From the NCBI GenBank assembly GCA_903884115.1, contig CAISDH010000031.1, positions 1 to 63,410 of the forward strand: a stretch of 63,410 nt of DNA, in the 5' to 3' direction. The position numbers were made by a program, and so were the translations under genes. The notes beneath the pieces were generated by a model. The model worked only from the letters and a program-made list of their open reading frames with translations. It did no database searches and was not told the DNA's origin. Below are positions 41,252-49,641 of this stretch, piece by piece (the first letter of the stretch is position 1; every line of letters begins with the position of its first letter). Source of the stretch: an uncultured Microcaldota archaeon. Lineage in GTDB: Archaea > Micrarchaeota > Micrarchaeia > Micrarchaeales > Micrarchaeaceae.

Positions 41252-42142
41252 TTGAACTACATAGTTGCCCTGCCGCTTGATGTGAAGCTTGCCGAGTTCC
41301 TGGGCAAGGGAGGCTCTGAGAACAGCATAACCTACTACAACCGGAAGACCGTGGATGACGTGATGTCCTTCCTTGCGCCCACGTCCATAGAGGAGAAGTT
41401 CTATGCTGTGGCCGAGGTGCTGACCGTTGCAGGCCAGGTCGTGATGAGCACCGCAAACGTTGACCGCATATTCGGGGAGCTCCTTGTCGCGTGCTCCCTG
41501 CTTGGAAAGCATGTCATATTCACCAAGGACAACAGCATAGATGCGTTCCTGTCAAGCGTGAAGCTTGCAGATTTCGAGCTATCTGAGAAAGGGGAGCTGC
41601 TGCTGAAGATAGCCGCGAAAAAGCCTAGTGCGCCTGAGCGGGCAACGAGGGTCGACATCGACAAGGCATTCAACGTGAAGGGGATTGGCATGGTGGCGCT
41701 CGGGATAGTCACAAAAGGCGCTGTGAGAGTGCATGACGAGCTGTACCACGGAGCTGCAAAGGTGACTGTGAGGTCCATCCAGAGCCAGGATGTTGACATA
41801 CAGGAGGCAGGCATTGGAACGCGCGTTGGTCTTGCCTTGAAGGGCATAGGGGCCGATGAGATAGACAAGGGCGACCTGCTCACAAATGAGCCGAACCAGA
41901 AGGTCGGCAAGTTATCTGCAAGCCTGGAGATTAGCAAGCTAAGCAAAGAGGAGATGCTTGTGGGAAAGAGCTACACGCTCGTGTCCAATTTCTCTGTCTC
42001 AAGGGCCACGGTGGAATCTGTCTCTGCAGGCGCATGCGGCTTCAAGCTGGAGAAGGCACTGGCGCTGCAGGCCGGTGACGAGTTCCTGCTCATCAGAGAA
42101 CAGGTACCCAGGATCTTCGCGAAGGGCAGAGTGGCGCCGTAA
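41252..42142 (+). CDS. EF-Tu/SelB-like protein without GTPase motifs
   Basis: This 296-aa protein contains a clear EF-Tu domain II-like beta barrel (DIDKAFNVKGIGMVALGIVT, then GIGTRVGLALKGIGADEIDKG) and a C-terminal barrel, but its N-terminal part (NYIVALPLDVKLAEFLGKGG) has no G1 Walker A. It resembles SelB-family fragments that have lost nucleotide binding. The role is unknown. The TTG start 41252 is chosen by homology to the hydrophobic start and a GGTG 6 nt before; a longer TTG start at 41228 is possible. Confidence 0.7.
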   Translation: MNYIVALPLDVKLAEFLGKGGSENSITYYNRKTVDDVMSFLAPTSIEEKFYAVAEVLTVAGQVVMSTANVDRIFGELLVACSLLGKHVIFTKDNSIDAFLSSVKLADFELSEKGELLLKIAAKKPSAPERATRVDIDKAFNVKGIGMVALGIVTKGAVRVHDELYHGAAKVTVRSIQSQDVDIQEAGIGTRVGLALKGIGADEIDKGDLLTNEPNQKVGKLSASLEISKLSKEEMLVGKSYTLVSNFSVSRATVESVSAGACGFKLEKALALQAGDEFLLIREQVPRIFAKGRVAP

Positions 42143-42211
42143 GGAACACGCAGTGAAGCAGAAAGGTCCAAGTCCTTCTCAGGGTCATGGGTCAGCAGTA
42201 ATGGCTTCCCG

Positions 42212-42469
42212 CTATAAACCGTCATATACTTTCTTTCTGTGTCCGACTCTGATCACCAGCACTGCTTTTTTCTCGAAGTCCACGCTGATAATTAGGCGGT
42301 AATCGCCTACGCGCAGGCTGAAAAGCGGAACACCTTCCAGTCTCTTTAGGTACGGCAGCGGATCCTCCTTTGCGGATTCAAGTTTCTTAACAATTCTGCC
42401 TGCTACTGCCTTGTCAAGCTTTAACAGTGTTCGCTTTGCATCTTCGGAGAGAAGAACATGGTAGCTCAT
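42212..42469 (-). CDS. RelE/ParE-type toxin
   Basis: This 85-aa protein has the RelE/ParE fold signature (SEDAKRTLLKLDKAVAGRIVK, then LKRLEGVPLFSLRVGDYRLI and a final HRKKVYDGL). RelE-like members cleave mRNA on the ribosome. Its ATG overlaps the antitoxin stop by 4 nt, the normal TA arrangement. Confidence 0.88.
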   Translation of the reverse strand: MSYHVLLSEDAKRTLLKLDKAVAGRIVKKLESAKEDPLPYLKRLEGVPLFSLRVGDYRLIISVDFEKKAVLVIRVGHRKKVYDGL

Positions 42470-42708
42470 TTAATCCCGAGATCCTTCTTGACACTCTCTA
42501 GCGTGTGCACCCTGCCTGCTTGTATGTCTGCAAGCCCTCTCTTGATGCCTTCTATATCCTCCTCAGACAGCGGTTCGTCATCCATCGCCGTCTTGGTCAG
42601 CCTTTCTATTACAGAATCCATAGGCTCCCTATTGTAGAGCTTCAACTCATCAAGCCTTCTCCTGGTGTTTCTGCTTATCTGTATTGTGGTCTGTTCAACA
42701 ATAGCCAT
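42466..42708 (-). CDS. Antitoxin of the RelBE-type pair
   Basis: This 80-aa protein has an N-terminal ribbon-helix-helix-like DNA-binding segment (TTIQISRNTRRRLDELKL) and an acidic C-terminal half (DDEPLSEEDIEGIKRGL) that would wrap the toxin. It precedes the toxin gene, as is usual, and would repress its own promoter. Confidence 0.82.
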   Translation of the reverse strand: MAIVEQTTIQISRNTRRRLDELKLYNREPMDSVIERLTKTAMDDEPLSEEDIEGIKRGLADIQAGRVHTLESVKKDLGIK

Positions 42709-42724
42709 AGTCTACTATATGTTA

Positions 42725-42740
42725 CTATAGATATTTATAG
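42725..42740 (-). promoter_or_regulatory. Palindromic TATA/operator of the toxin-antitoxin operon
   Basis: CTATAAATATCTATAG on the minus strand combines a TATA-like core with inverted CTATA/TATAG ends, 17-32 nt before the antitoxin start. This is the expected place for antitoxin autoregulation. Assignment by position and symmetry. Confidence 0.5.
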
Positions 42741-43099
42741 CTTTCGTTGCTGGTTTTAGCGGAATATGCACAAGTGGAAGTTTCTGGCAGCGGGGCTTTT
42801 TGCCTCCAGTAACGGTCTCTCCCGCGCCGAACTTATATAAGGGCTTTTATCTTTTTGGGAGATGGGATAAAAGACAAAAATTTATCCCCCATTTATAAAC
42901 CCATTTTGCACCTCCTGACGTCGGAGCATTCATTCATATTATGTATTAACTATGAAAATCGGTAGAAATCTGTTAAGGGTTTAAATGATATTCGCCGAGA
43001 CCTCTCAGGGCTTTCCTTGACGTGACACGACGAAGAAAGGTAGTTCGTATCCCTCAAATTGCTCTTGTTCTGTAATCTGCCGTTTTCCGTGATATAAAT
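42741..43099. other. Intergenic region with alternative stem-loops
   Basis: No supported gene lies here. The main feature is a set of competing inverted repeats at 42844-42888. TATA-like stretches occur at about 42833 (TTATATAA) and 42892 (TTTATAAA). The first lies directly before the structured block, so a short non-coding RNA on the plus strand is possible. Confidence 0.45.
42844..42888 (+). repeat. Overlapping inverted repeats forming mutually exclusive hairpins
   Basis: CTTTTATC (42844-42851) pairs perfectly with GATAAAAG (42866-42873), and GGGATAAA (42864-42871) pairs perfectly with TTTATCCC (42881-42888). The two hairpins share the middle strand, so only one can form at a time, as in attenuators and riboswitch expression platforms. 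No associated downstream plus-strand gene is evident. Confidence 0.6.
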
Positions 43100-43540
43100 C
43101 TATGGCAGGAGATTAATAATCTTGATTCCCCACCAGACCAGAAGCACTACGTTTGCTACCGCGCCGATGCCGCAAACGGTCACATCCCTTTTCGAAAAGA
43201 CGTCGAGATTGTCTGTTGCCTTGCTGACGGCGATGTACCCCATAATAGTTCCCAACCCCCAGCATATAGGTGGGAAAAAGAACAATCCAATGATGGCAAG
43301 CATCCATGCGAAAGACGACATTCCAAGCACGCTGTTCTTCATAGCCGAAGCTGATTTCTGTGGTGCCTTGCTTGCTGCAGGGACCGTAGCGGCCTGCGGC
43401 TTGCTGCCGAACACCTTGTCAGCGTCGGGTTTGCAATAAAGCTTGCCGCCAATCTCCACAGCACACTTGCTGCATACTCCTTTTCCACATTCCGAGCATA
43501 CGCCCACAGCCCCTGCCTTAGGATGATTGTAGCAATTCAT
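43100..43540 (-). CDS. Membrane protein with N-terminal B-box-like zinc finger (146 aa)
   Basis: The N-terminus MNCYNHPKAGAVGVCSECGK with CSKCAVEIGGKLYC is a Cys/His-rich B-box-like finger. It is followed by an Ala/Pro linker and two or three helices (a DUF4190-like module). This architecture occurs widely in prokaryotes, with unknown role. ATG 43540 is preceded by GGAG; a longer frame (43564) adds eight polar residues. Confidence 0.75.
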   Translation of the reverse strand: MNCYNHPKAGAVGVCSECGKGVCSKCAVEIGGKLYCKPDADKVFGSKPQAATVPAASKAPQKSASAMKNSVLGMSSFAWMLAIIGLFFFPPICWGLGTIMGYIAVSKATDNLDVFSKRDVTVCGIGAVANVVLLVWWGIKIINLLP

Positions 43541-43729
43541 AATACTCCTGCTCTCATCTGTCAAGCTCTCACTTAGTACGATAACGGGGTATTTAAGGTA
43601 TAATAACCTTTTGTGATTGGTCTAAAACGTGCGTTTATTTGCGTTCTGCTGCACAATTTCATTGAAGCTCGGCAATTATCTCAAGGAGCACCCCCTTAGC
43701 TCTAGAGCGAGCCTTATTACCTGAGGTAA

Positions 43730-44116
43730 TCAAACATTTTTCTTTCCTTTTGCCTGCTTCTTCGGGATGAACTTCAAGGATATCGAGTTTACGCAGTGCC
43801 TTGCGTTCGTGGCTGTGAAACGTTCCCCCTCAAAGACGTGGCCAAGGTGTGCTCCGCACCTGGCGCACTGAATCTCTGTCCTTATTCCGTCAACGTCGGG
43901 GATCCTCTTGACCGCGCCCTTTATCTCCTTGTCAAAGCTGGGCCATCCGCATCTGGCATCAAACTTGTCTTCGGAACGGTACAGTGGTGTGCCGCACCTC
44001 CTGCACACATAGGTGCCAGGCTCGAACACTTTGTCATACTCGCCTGTGAACGGCGCTTCAGTTCCCTTGTGCACAATCACCATCTCCTCCTCAGGGGTTA
44101 GTTTGTTGAGTTTCAT
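43730..44116 (-). CDS. msrB: Peptide-methionine (R)-S-oxide reductase MsrB
   Basis: The sequence has the MsrB layout: two zinc CxxC pairs (CRRCGTP and CARCGAH), RCGWPSFDKEIKGAVKRIPD and the catalytic Cys in NARHCVNSISLKFIP. It repairs oxidised methionine in proteins using thioredoxin-type reductants. ATG 44116 has a GGGAG Shine-Dalgarno-like site 5 nt ahead; in-frame ATGs at 44128 and 44137 are alternatives. Confidence 0.95.
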   Translation of the reverse strand: MKLNKLTPEEEMVIVHKGTEAPFTGEYDKVFEPGTYVCRRCGTPLYRSEDKFDARCGWPSFDKEIKGAVKRIPDVDGIRTEIQCARCGAHLGHVFEGERFTATNARHCVNSISLKFIPKKQAKGKKNV

Positions 44117-44206
44117 ATGATCTCCCATGGCGGACATGCCAACAACAATGAATGATGACTGGAAGGATTAAAAGCGTGCCGTAAGAAGCTATCATCAGAC
44201 GATTGC

Positions 44207-45313
44207 ATGGACTACAAATTGGTATGCACAAAATGCGGCCAAGAGCAGGGCGACACCAGATTCAGGTGCAAAAAATGCGGCGCGATACTCGAGGTCGAAT
44301 ACAAATATGCCAAGCTGAGCCCGCGCAGCGTCTTCAAGAAAAACAAGAAGGGCCTTGCGAGATACATCAATCTCTTCCCTATAAAGAAGCTCGCGACGCT
44401 CGGAGAGGGCGGCACTTCGCTGCGCAGGATACTGCCCAAGTCCATACCTGATGTCGACATACTGCTAAAGCTGGAAATGGAAAATCCGACGAAGACCTTC
44501 AAGGACCGGGGCTCCGCCGTGGAAATCTCGAGGGCGCTTGAACTGCATGCTAAAACAGTGTGCTGCGCTTCCACAGGCAACATGGGGCTGTCAGTGGCGC
44601 ATTATGCGAAACGTTTCGGCATACGTGCTGTGATCTTCATAAGCAAGAGCGCAAGCAAGGCGAAGATAGCGAAGATAAGGGCGCAGGGCGCGAGGATAGC
44701 GTACGTGAACGGAGATTTCAACAGTGCGCAGAAGGGTGCCGAGATGTTTGCAGGTAAGGGGCTCGCATTCATGTGCGGAGATTATCACTTCAGAAAGGAA
44801 GGGCAGAAGTCCGTAATATACGAGATTGCAGAGCAGACGAAGGGCAGGATGCCCGATTATCTGTTCGTGCCTATCGGGGCGGGTACCAACTTCGCCGGGA
44901 TCTATAAGGGGCTTCTGGAGCTGAAGAGGTACAAGGTGATACGCAAGATTCCGCGCATGGTCGCGGTACAGTCTGAGATGTGCGCGCCGCTTGTGAACGC
45001 GTACAGGAACAACAAGAGGATCGAACATGTGACGCCGAGAACTGCTGCTGATGCGATAGCCGTGGGGTATCCCTCTTTCGGTTTTGAGGTGTTGGAAGCA
45101 ATAAAGGGTACGAAAGGCTCCGCGGTGGGTGTATCAGACGACGCGCTTAAAGACGCTGTCAGGATGCTAGAAGAATATGGTGTTTGTTCAGAACTTGGCG
45201 GCGGCACCGGCTTTGCCGGTTTCCTGCGGATGTACAACGAGGACGAAAAGGCATTCAAAGGAAAGAAAGTGGCCATCATCATAACAGGAAATAACGAAGG
45301 GCGCTTCACCTGA
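44207..45313 (+). CDS. thrC: Threonine synthase-like PLP enzyme
   Basis: This 368-aa fold-type II PLP enzyme has an N-terminal zinc ribbon (Cys 7, 10, 21, 24), PLP Lys 99 in PTKTFKDRG, the CASTGNMGLSVAHYAK phosphate loop and the C-terminal ITGNNEGR. It converts O-phosphohomoserine to threonine. No other threonine-pathway gene is in the window, so scavenging or an alternative substrate cannot be excluded. Promoter region shared divergently with msrB. Confidence 0.88.
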   Translation: MDYKLVCTKCGQEQGDTRFRCKKCGAILEVEYKYAKLSPRSVFKKNKKGLARYINLFPIKKLATLGEGGTSLRRILPKSIPDVDILLKLEMENPTKTFKDRGSAVEISRALELHAKTVCCASTGNMGLSVAHYAKRFGIRAVIFISKSASKAKIAKIRAQGARIAYVNGDFNSAQKGAEMFAGKGLAFMCGDYHFRKEGQKSVIYEIAEQTKGRMPDYLFVPIGAGTNFAGIYKGLLELKRYKVIRKIPRMVAVQSEMCAPLVNAYRNNKRIEHVTPRTAADAIAVGYPSFGFEVLEAIKGTKGSAVGVSDDALKDAVRMLEEYGVCSELGGGTGFAGFLRMYNEDEKAFKGKKVAIIITGNNEGRFT

Positions 45314-45368
45314 CGCCCTTCCCCTGCTGATGCCGTACTGGTATAGTGCAGCCTGCTCTGTCTATAGA

Positions 45369-45770
45369 TTACTCTGTCGGCGTGCCGTCGAACTCTTCCT
45401 CGCTCGCAATCGCCTCTTCTTTTGTGCGATGGATAGTGCCGTCCTTGTGATGCGGCGGTGAGTAGAGCGTGTACAACCTTAGATCCTTGGTTGGTGAGGT
45501 GTTGACCACATTGTGCTCTGTTCCTGCAGGCACCACTATCCCATCACCATCCTTTACTGCGTGCTCTATTCCGCTGATGACCACCTTGCCCTCTCCGGCA
45601 TCTATCCTGAAGAATTGATCGTTGTCTTCGTGCACTTCCATGCCTATGTCGTCTTTAGGCTTGATGCTCATCAGCACAAGCTGGCAGTGTGCTCCAGTGT
45701 AAAGAACGCGACGGAACAGGCTGTTCTTCTTTGTTTCGTCTTCGAGATGCGCTACATATCCTTTTTTCAT
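45369..45770 (-). CDS. Cupin-domain protein (133 aa)
   Basis: It has the cupin motifs G(X)5HXH(X)3-4E(X)6G in relaxed form (MEVHEDNDQFFRIDAGEGKV) and the second His motif (VVPAGTEHNVVNTS), indicating a metal-binding beta barrel. The family includes isomerases and small-molecule binders; function unknown. Convergent with thrC and divergent from the hydrolase at 45860. Confidence 0.85.
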   Translation of the reverse strand: MKKGYVAHLEDETKKNSLFRRVLYTGAHCQLVLMSIKPKDDIGMEVHEDNDQFFRIDAGEGKVVISGIEHAVKDGDGIVVPAGTEHNVVNTSPTKDLRLYTLYSPPHHKDGTIHRTKEEAIASEEEFDGTPTE

Positions 45771-45859
45771 AGAATCTCCTAGAATGGCTTATCAGCATCA
45801 GAATAAAAAGGTATTTCACTATACTCAATAAGAAGATTTAAACATCTCTAGGTGTCATC

Positions 45860-46405
45860 ATGGCAAAGCGCGTGTTTATCATTCATTGCTGGCAGTGCAA
45901 TCCCAATTCCAACTGGTTCCCCTGGCTTAAGGCGGAGCTCACGAAGAGGGGATTCGAAGTCTTCGTCCCGGCCCTGCCCGATTCCTCCAGGCCCATAGCC
46001 AGCGAATGGATAAACTGCATGAATGAGACAATCGGCACTCCGACCAAGTCAGACTACCTGATAGGCCATAGCCTCGGGGTCATAGCAATCCTCAGGTATC
46101 TCGAGCAGCTAAAGCCGAAGCAGGAGATAGGCGGCGCGGTGCTCGTTGCGGGCTTCTCTTACGGTCTAGGCATAAAGGAGCATCACAGCTTCTTTGACAC
46201 TCCTGTCAATTGGGCGGCCATAAGGGCGCACTGCGGCAAGTTCACGGCTATCCATTCTGACAACGATCAGTATGTAAAATTGGCTCACGGGGACATTTTC
46301 AAGGAGAAACTAGGGGCAAAGCTCACAATCGAGCACAACATGGGGCACTTCCTGATGACCCAATTGCCTGAAGCTCTCGATGCGATCATGGAGATATCTG
46401 CCTGA
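45860..46405 (+). CDS. RBBP9/YdeN-family serine hydrolase
   Basis: This 181-aa alpha/beta hydrolase begins VFIIHCWQCNPNSNWFPWL and has the nucleophile elbow LIGHSLGVIAIL (Ser) and later DNDQYVKL (Asp) and NMGHF (His), the compact RBBP9/YdeN arrangement. Substrate unknown. The TATTTAAAC-like box at about 45836-45842 suggests a near-leaderless mRNA. Confidence 0.88.
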   Translation: MAKRVFIIHCWQCNPNSNWFPWLKAELTKRGFEVFVPALPDSSRPIASEWINCMNETIGTPTKSDYLIGHSLGVIAILRYLEQLKPKQEIGGAVLVAGFSYGLGIKEHHSFFDTPVNWAAIRAHCGKFTAIHSDNDQYVKLAHGDIFKEKLGAKLTIEHNMGHFLMTQLPEALDAIMEISA

Positions 46406-46452
46406 GCAAGCTGCTCTTATTTTCCTGCCTTCAAGGCCCCTCCCGTGCACCA

Positions 46453-47004
46453 TCATGCTTTGCGTATCGAAAGTATCTTGATGCTGAAGACAAGGGTCTT
46501 GCCTGCAAGCGGTGGATTGAAGTCAACAGTTGCCGTATTCGCATCAACTGCAGTTACAAGGCCTTGCTCCTCTTGTGTGCCTGCTCTTCTGGTGAGTACC
46601 ATACCAACCTGCACTGTCTTGTTCCCTAACACGTTGGCGGGCACCTGTATGATCAATGAGGAGTTCACCTCACCGTAAGCCTCGCTCGGAGGAACTGTTA
46701 TCGTCTTGTTCTGGTTCAGGCTCATTCCGATAACTCCTTGGTCGACTCCCGGGATTATCTGGTTGGAACCAACCATGAACTGTAGCTGCTGCCCTCCAAC
46801 GTTTGTGCCGAACATCGTGCCGTTCGTAAATCTTCCTGTGTAACTTACGTTGATCACATCGCCTGCTGCCACGACATTGGGCGTCATATTTCCGATCGTA
46901 AGGTAAATCACACCCAACAGCACTATGGCTGCAACAGCGGCCAGAGCGTACTTCGTGTTTATCTTGGATTTCTTAGTTTCTTTGCGTTCCTCCTTGTTTT
47001 CCAT
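46453..47004 (-). CDS. Membrane-anchored FKBP-type peptidyl-prolyl isomerase
   Basis: After a Lys/Glu-rich cytoplasmic start, one helix (about 22-41) anchors an external FKBP domain: VINVSYTGRFTNGTMFGTNV, PGVDQGVIGMSLNQNKTITV with PPSEAYGEV, and an inserted flap (VLTRRAGTQEEQGLVTAV) typical of SlyD-type archaeal FKBPs. It helps fold exported proteins. ATG 47004 follows GTGAT. Confidence 0.9.
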   Translation of the reverse strand: MENKEERKETKKSKINTKYALAAVAAIVLLGVIYLTIGNMTPNVVAAGDVINVSYTGRFTNGTMFGTNVGGQQLQFMVGSNQIIPGVDQGVIGMSLNQNKTITVPPSEAYGEVNSSLIIQVPANVLGNKTVQVGMVLTRRAGTQEEQGLVTAVDANTATVDFNPPLAGKTLVFSIKILSIRKA

Positions 47005-47077
47005 TAAATCACAGCGTTTACTATATTCTAGGTTATACCTTAGGGAAACCAAGCTATTTAAAGTTTCCAGCAGTCCG

Positions 47078-48250
47078 TCATTTGGGCGTTAGTACAAGAA
47101 GTTCACGTGCTACGATCTGGTCTGGGCGGCGATACACAAGCTGATCGACCTTGGTGTGCAAAAATCCAACCCTATTATATCCCAGATCATCCAGGTGGTC
47201 AACGACTGGCAGGTGGATGAGCCCTTGCGGAGAGCTCCAGGTGGGGACGGCAATGCAGCAGCGCGACTCTGGTCCAAGTTGAGGGCGCAGGTTGGTAAGG
47301 AACTTCGTTACAAGGGCGTTGCATTCGTCTACGGTCGTTTTCAGCGATTCTCTGCTGGGCTGATACGAGAGCGGGCGGCCCAGGTACGTCTCGCTGACTA
47401 CGCAATCAACACGGTCGTGCCACTTGTGCGTAGTGGCATCTGCGCAAGTCAGCTTTATGTCTATGTCAAGGCCGTACTCCTTTGACAGCCAGTCCAGATT
47501 GCTTTTCGTGTACTCGATCATTTTCGGGTCGATGTCGCTGCCTTCGATTTTGGCGTGTTTCAGGGCGGCTTCCATCAGCACAACTCCTGTTCCGCAGAAA
47601 GGGTCCAGCACTGTGCGATCAGCGGTGACCTTGGCCAGGTTAAGCATTATCTGTGCAAGTTTGGGCGGCAGCATGCCGACTACCGTATCGCGTTTTGGCC
47701 TGCTGAAATCACGCTTCGAATAGCGGTCTATGTCTTGGACGGAAAGCGTCCTGGCGATGTAAGTCTCTTCGGGACCTGCAATCAGAAGGAATTCGGATCC
47801 TAATCTGTCGGTCAGCCCGTTGTGTATGACCGAGGCGCTATTGAGCGCCAAGTCCTTGCTTAAGCTCACATGAACTGAATAGCCTGTTGCCTTGAGCTTT
47901 TTCTTGATGGCAAAGGACAGTTCCGATAACTGTTCAGGGCGTACAAACAGGCCATAGACGCTCAAGCCCAACTCCAGTTTGCGGTCGGTGCCTTCTGCAA
48001 TTCCGATCATGTAACGAACAATTTTGTCGCGAGATACGGAAAATACTCTGCCCCATCTCAATGAACGCACAGTCGTGATGATCTCTGCAATTTTTATGAC
48101 TCCGCCAAGTTCCTGCTGGAGCAGCTTTGTTGGCTCGCATTTTACGATTGCATAATCGCTGCCAACCGATTGAATATATTCTGAACCCGCCGTTGCTTCC
48201 AGTTCAGCGACGCTAAGGCCTGGCTGGCGTCCGAGTATACATATCAGCAT
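47078..48250 (-). CDS. TRM11-like THUMP-type RNA methyltransferase
   Basis: This 390-aa protein has an N-terminal region typical of the TRM11/THUMP class and a Rossmann methyltransferase with motif I VLDPFCGTGVVLMEAAL and GSDIDPKMIEYTKSNLDW. The catalytic motif, usually DPPYG, is here SETYLGRPL. That deviation may mark a subfamily with other chemistry or target. Family relatives methylate tRNA G10. Confidence 0.8.
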   Translation of the reverse strand: MLICILGRQPGLSVAELEATAGSEYIQSVGSDYAIVKCEPTKLLQQELGGVIKIAEIITTVRSLRWGRVFSVSRDKIVRYMIGIAEGTDRKLELGLSVYGLFVRPEQLSELSFAIKKKLKATGYSVHVSLSKDLALNSASVIHNGLTDRLGSEFLLIAGPEETYIARTLSVQDIDRYSKRDFSRPKRDTVVGMLPPKLAQIMLNLAKVTADRTVLDPFCGTGVVLMEAALKHAKIEGSDIDPKMIEYTKSNLDWLSKEYGLDIDIKLTCADATTHKWHDRVDCVVSETYLGRPLSYQPSRESLKTTVDECNALVTKFLTNLRPQLGPESRCCIAVPTWSSPQGLIHLPVVDHLDDLGYNRVGFLHTKVDQLVYRRPDQIVARELLVLTPK

Positions 48251-48430
48251 GACATCACATCATCTTGCATTGCGTCTTGGTGCTGCGCACTTGCAGTTTT
48301 TTGAACGACTAATATGCTTTCTTTACATGCTTATTATTTGTAGTGCTGGCTGTGTAGACTAATAGCTGGATAACTTACAGGCTACAGCACAAGCAATAAT
48401 CTATCCTCATGAAGTGAATACCAGCAAAGT

Positions 48431-49102
48431 TTATCGTCTTAAAAACTTTCTGTACTCCTCTGTTGGTTCAAAATACCTGCCCATCATGTATTCATATAAT
48501 GTTGCCGTACTTAAGGCGCTAAGTACTTGGTGGTTTTGTAGTATGCTCATCACTTCAACAGGTTTCAGTGCGATGATTTTCATAGGACGCTCTTCGGCTT
48601 CTGTTGTTGTTTTGCCCAGATATGTCAGTTCTTCTGCAGAGAAGGTGGTATCGTACCAAGCAAGCCTTCCCGGGAAATTACATATCGCAGGAGATATGAT
48701 TGTGAGTTTGCCTGCTTCAAAGCCAGTCTCCTCTCTAAGCTCCCTCTTTGCAGTATCCTCAGAAGTTTCCCCTGGTTTTCCATAGCCTCCTATCAGTTCA
48801 TAAGTCCAACTTCCGACCGATACTTGCGGTTTATATGTAAGTACATACTGCTCTTCACCATCAGTTCTCAATATAGGAAGCACATTGATGCCGCCATTAG
48901 GGGCAGTAAGTCGAGTCCACTCGATTGGCTCTTGCTCTACAATTCCTTCTACCTTTTCAATATTCAATCGTCCTACCTTCTCATTCTCCTTGACCGTGAC
49001 TTGAATCGAAAGTAATCCATCTTTCATTGTTTTCTCGTATATTTCCTTTCCTAAGTCTCTCATCTTTGTGACTTCAGTTTGAACAGACACGTGTCTAGGC
49101 AT
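48431..49102 (-). CDS. Nudix hydrolase (223 aa)
   Basis: The Nudix box is complete: GYGKPGETSEDTAKREL followed by REETGF. An N-terminal domain of about 100 residues precedes it, like ADP-ribose/sugar pyrophosphatases (NUDT5/YffH type). Substrate unknown. A TATA-like AAAGTATAAGTA at about 49130-49140 places the transcript start near ATG 49102. Confidence 0.9.
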   Translation of the reverse strand: MPRHVSVQTEVTKMRDLGKEIYEKTMKDGLLSIQVTVKENEKVGRLNIEKVEGIVEQEPIEWTRLTAPNGGINVLPILRTDGEEQYVLTYKPQVSVGSWTYELIGGYGKPGETSEDTAKRELREETGFEAGKLTIISPAICNFPGRLAWYDTTFSAEELTYLGKTTTEAEERPMKIIALKPVEVMSILQNHQVLSALSTATLYEYMMGRYFEPTEEYRKFLRR

Positions 49103-49301
49103 GATACCACGAATATGTTATTGGTTTTCCAAATACTTATACTTTTTCTTTTATTGCAGTTTGTTTGCGGAATTTTGTGGTTTTGTAACCCGTCGGATGG
49201 TGCAAAAGTGTGCAAGGACGTAGGTACTCCGAACATACTTCCCCTAGTAAATACTAATCTCACTTGCCATCTTATTTTGACTGGTTGAAGTGCCCCTTTC
49301 T

Positions 49302-49625
49302 TTAAGCCTTTGTCTCTTGTGTCTCATTGCGTTGTTCGGTCTTTGTTCTGTTGCTCATTATGTAATAAATCAGATATGATTCAACAGCAACGTTGCCGGC
49401 CGCAAACAGAATGGCAGAACTCTCTTTGATTGATATGATATACAGCATCAGCAGAATGATAAGTATCCAGACGAAAGTAAAATTTCTAATCAGGGATGTT
49501 GGGCTCCCCTCCCTGGCTTTCCTGCTTTTAACATAGAGGTATATGGTCACTCCCACGATGAATATTATGCTCCAAGTTATCGTTATTATGTACCAGCCAA
49601 ACAGATCATTATACGCAGTAGCCAT
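49302..49625 (-). CDS. Small three-helix membrane protein of the Mg2+ ATPase operon
   Basis: This 107-aa protein has three hydrophobic segments (WYIITITWSIIFIVGVTIYL first) and a polar Glu/Thr-rich tail. It begins 16 nt after the stop of the P-type ATPase and is on the same strand. It could be a regulatory subunit of the pump or an independent accessory protein. Family not recognised. Confidence 0.6.
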   Translation of the reverse strand: MATAYNDLFGWYIITITWSIIFIVGVTIYLYVKSRKAREGSPTSLIRNFTFVWILIILLMLYIISIKESSAILFAAGNVAVESYLIYYIMSNRTKTEQRNETQETKA

Positions 49626-49641
49626 GATATCACTCTATGCC

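Noticed and set aside
42212-42708. Idea that the toxin-antitoxin pair belongs to a larger phage-defence island
   Set aside because: Neighbours are ordinary (EF-Tu-like protein, zinc-finger membrane protein, msrB); no nuclease, helicase or other defence genes are present.
49079-49288. A 69-codon plus-strand frame with a hydrophobic stretch
   Set aside because: It begins inside the Nudix gene on the other strand and covers that gene's promoter; no supporting initiation signal.
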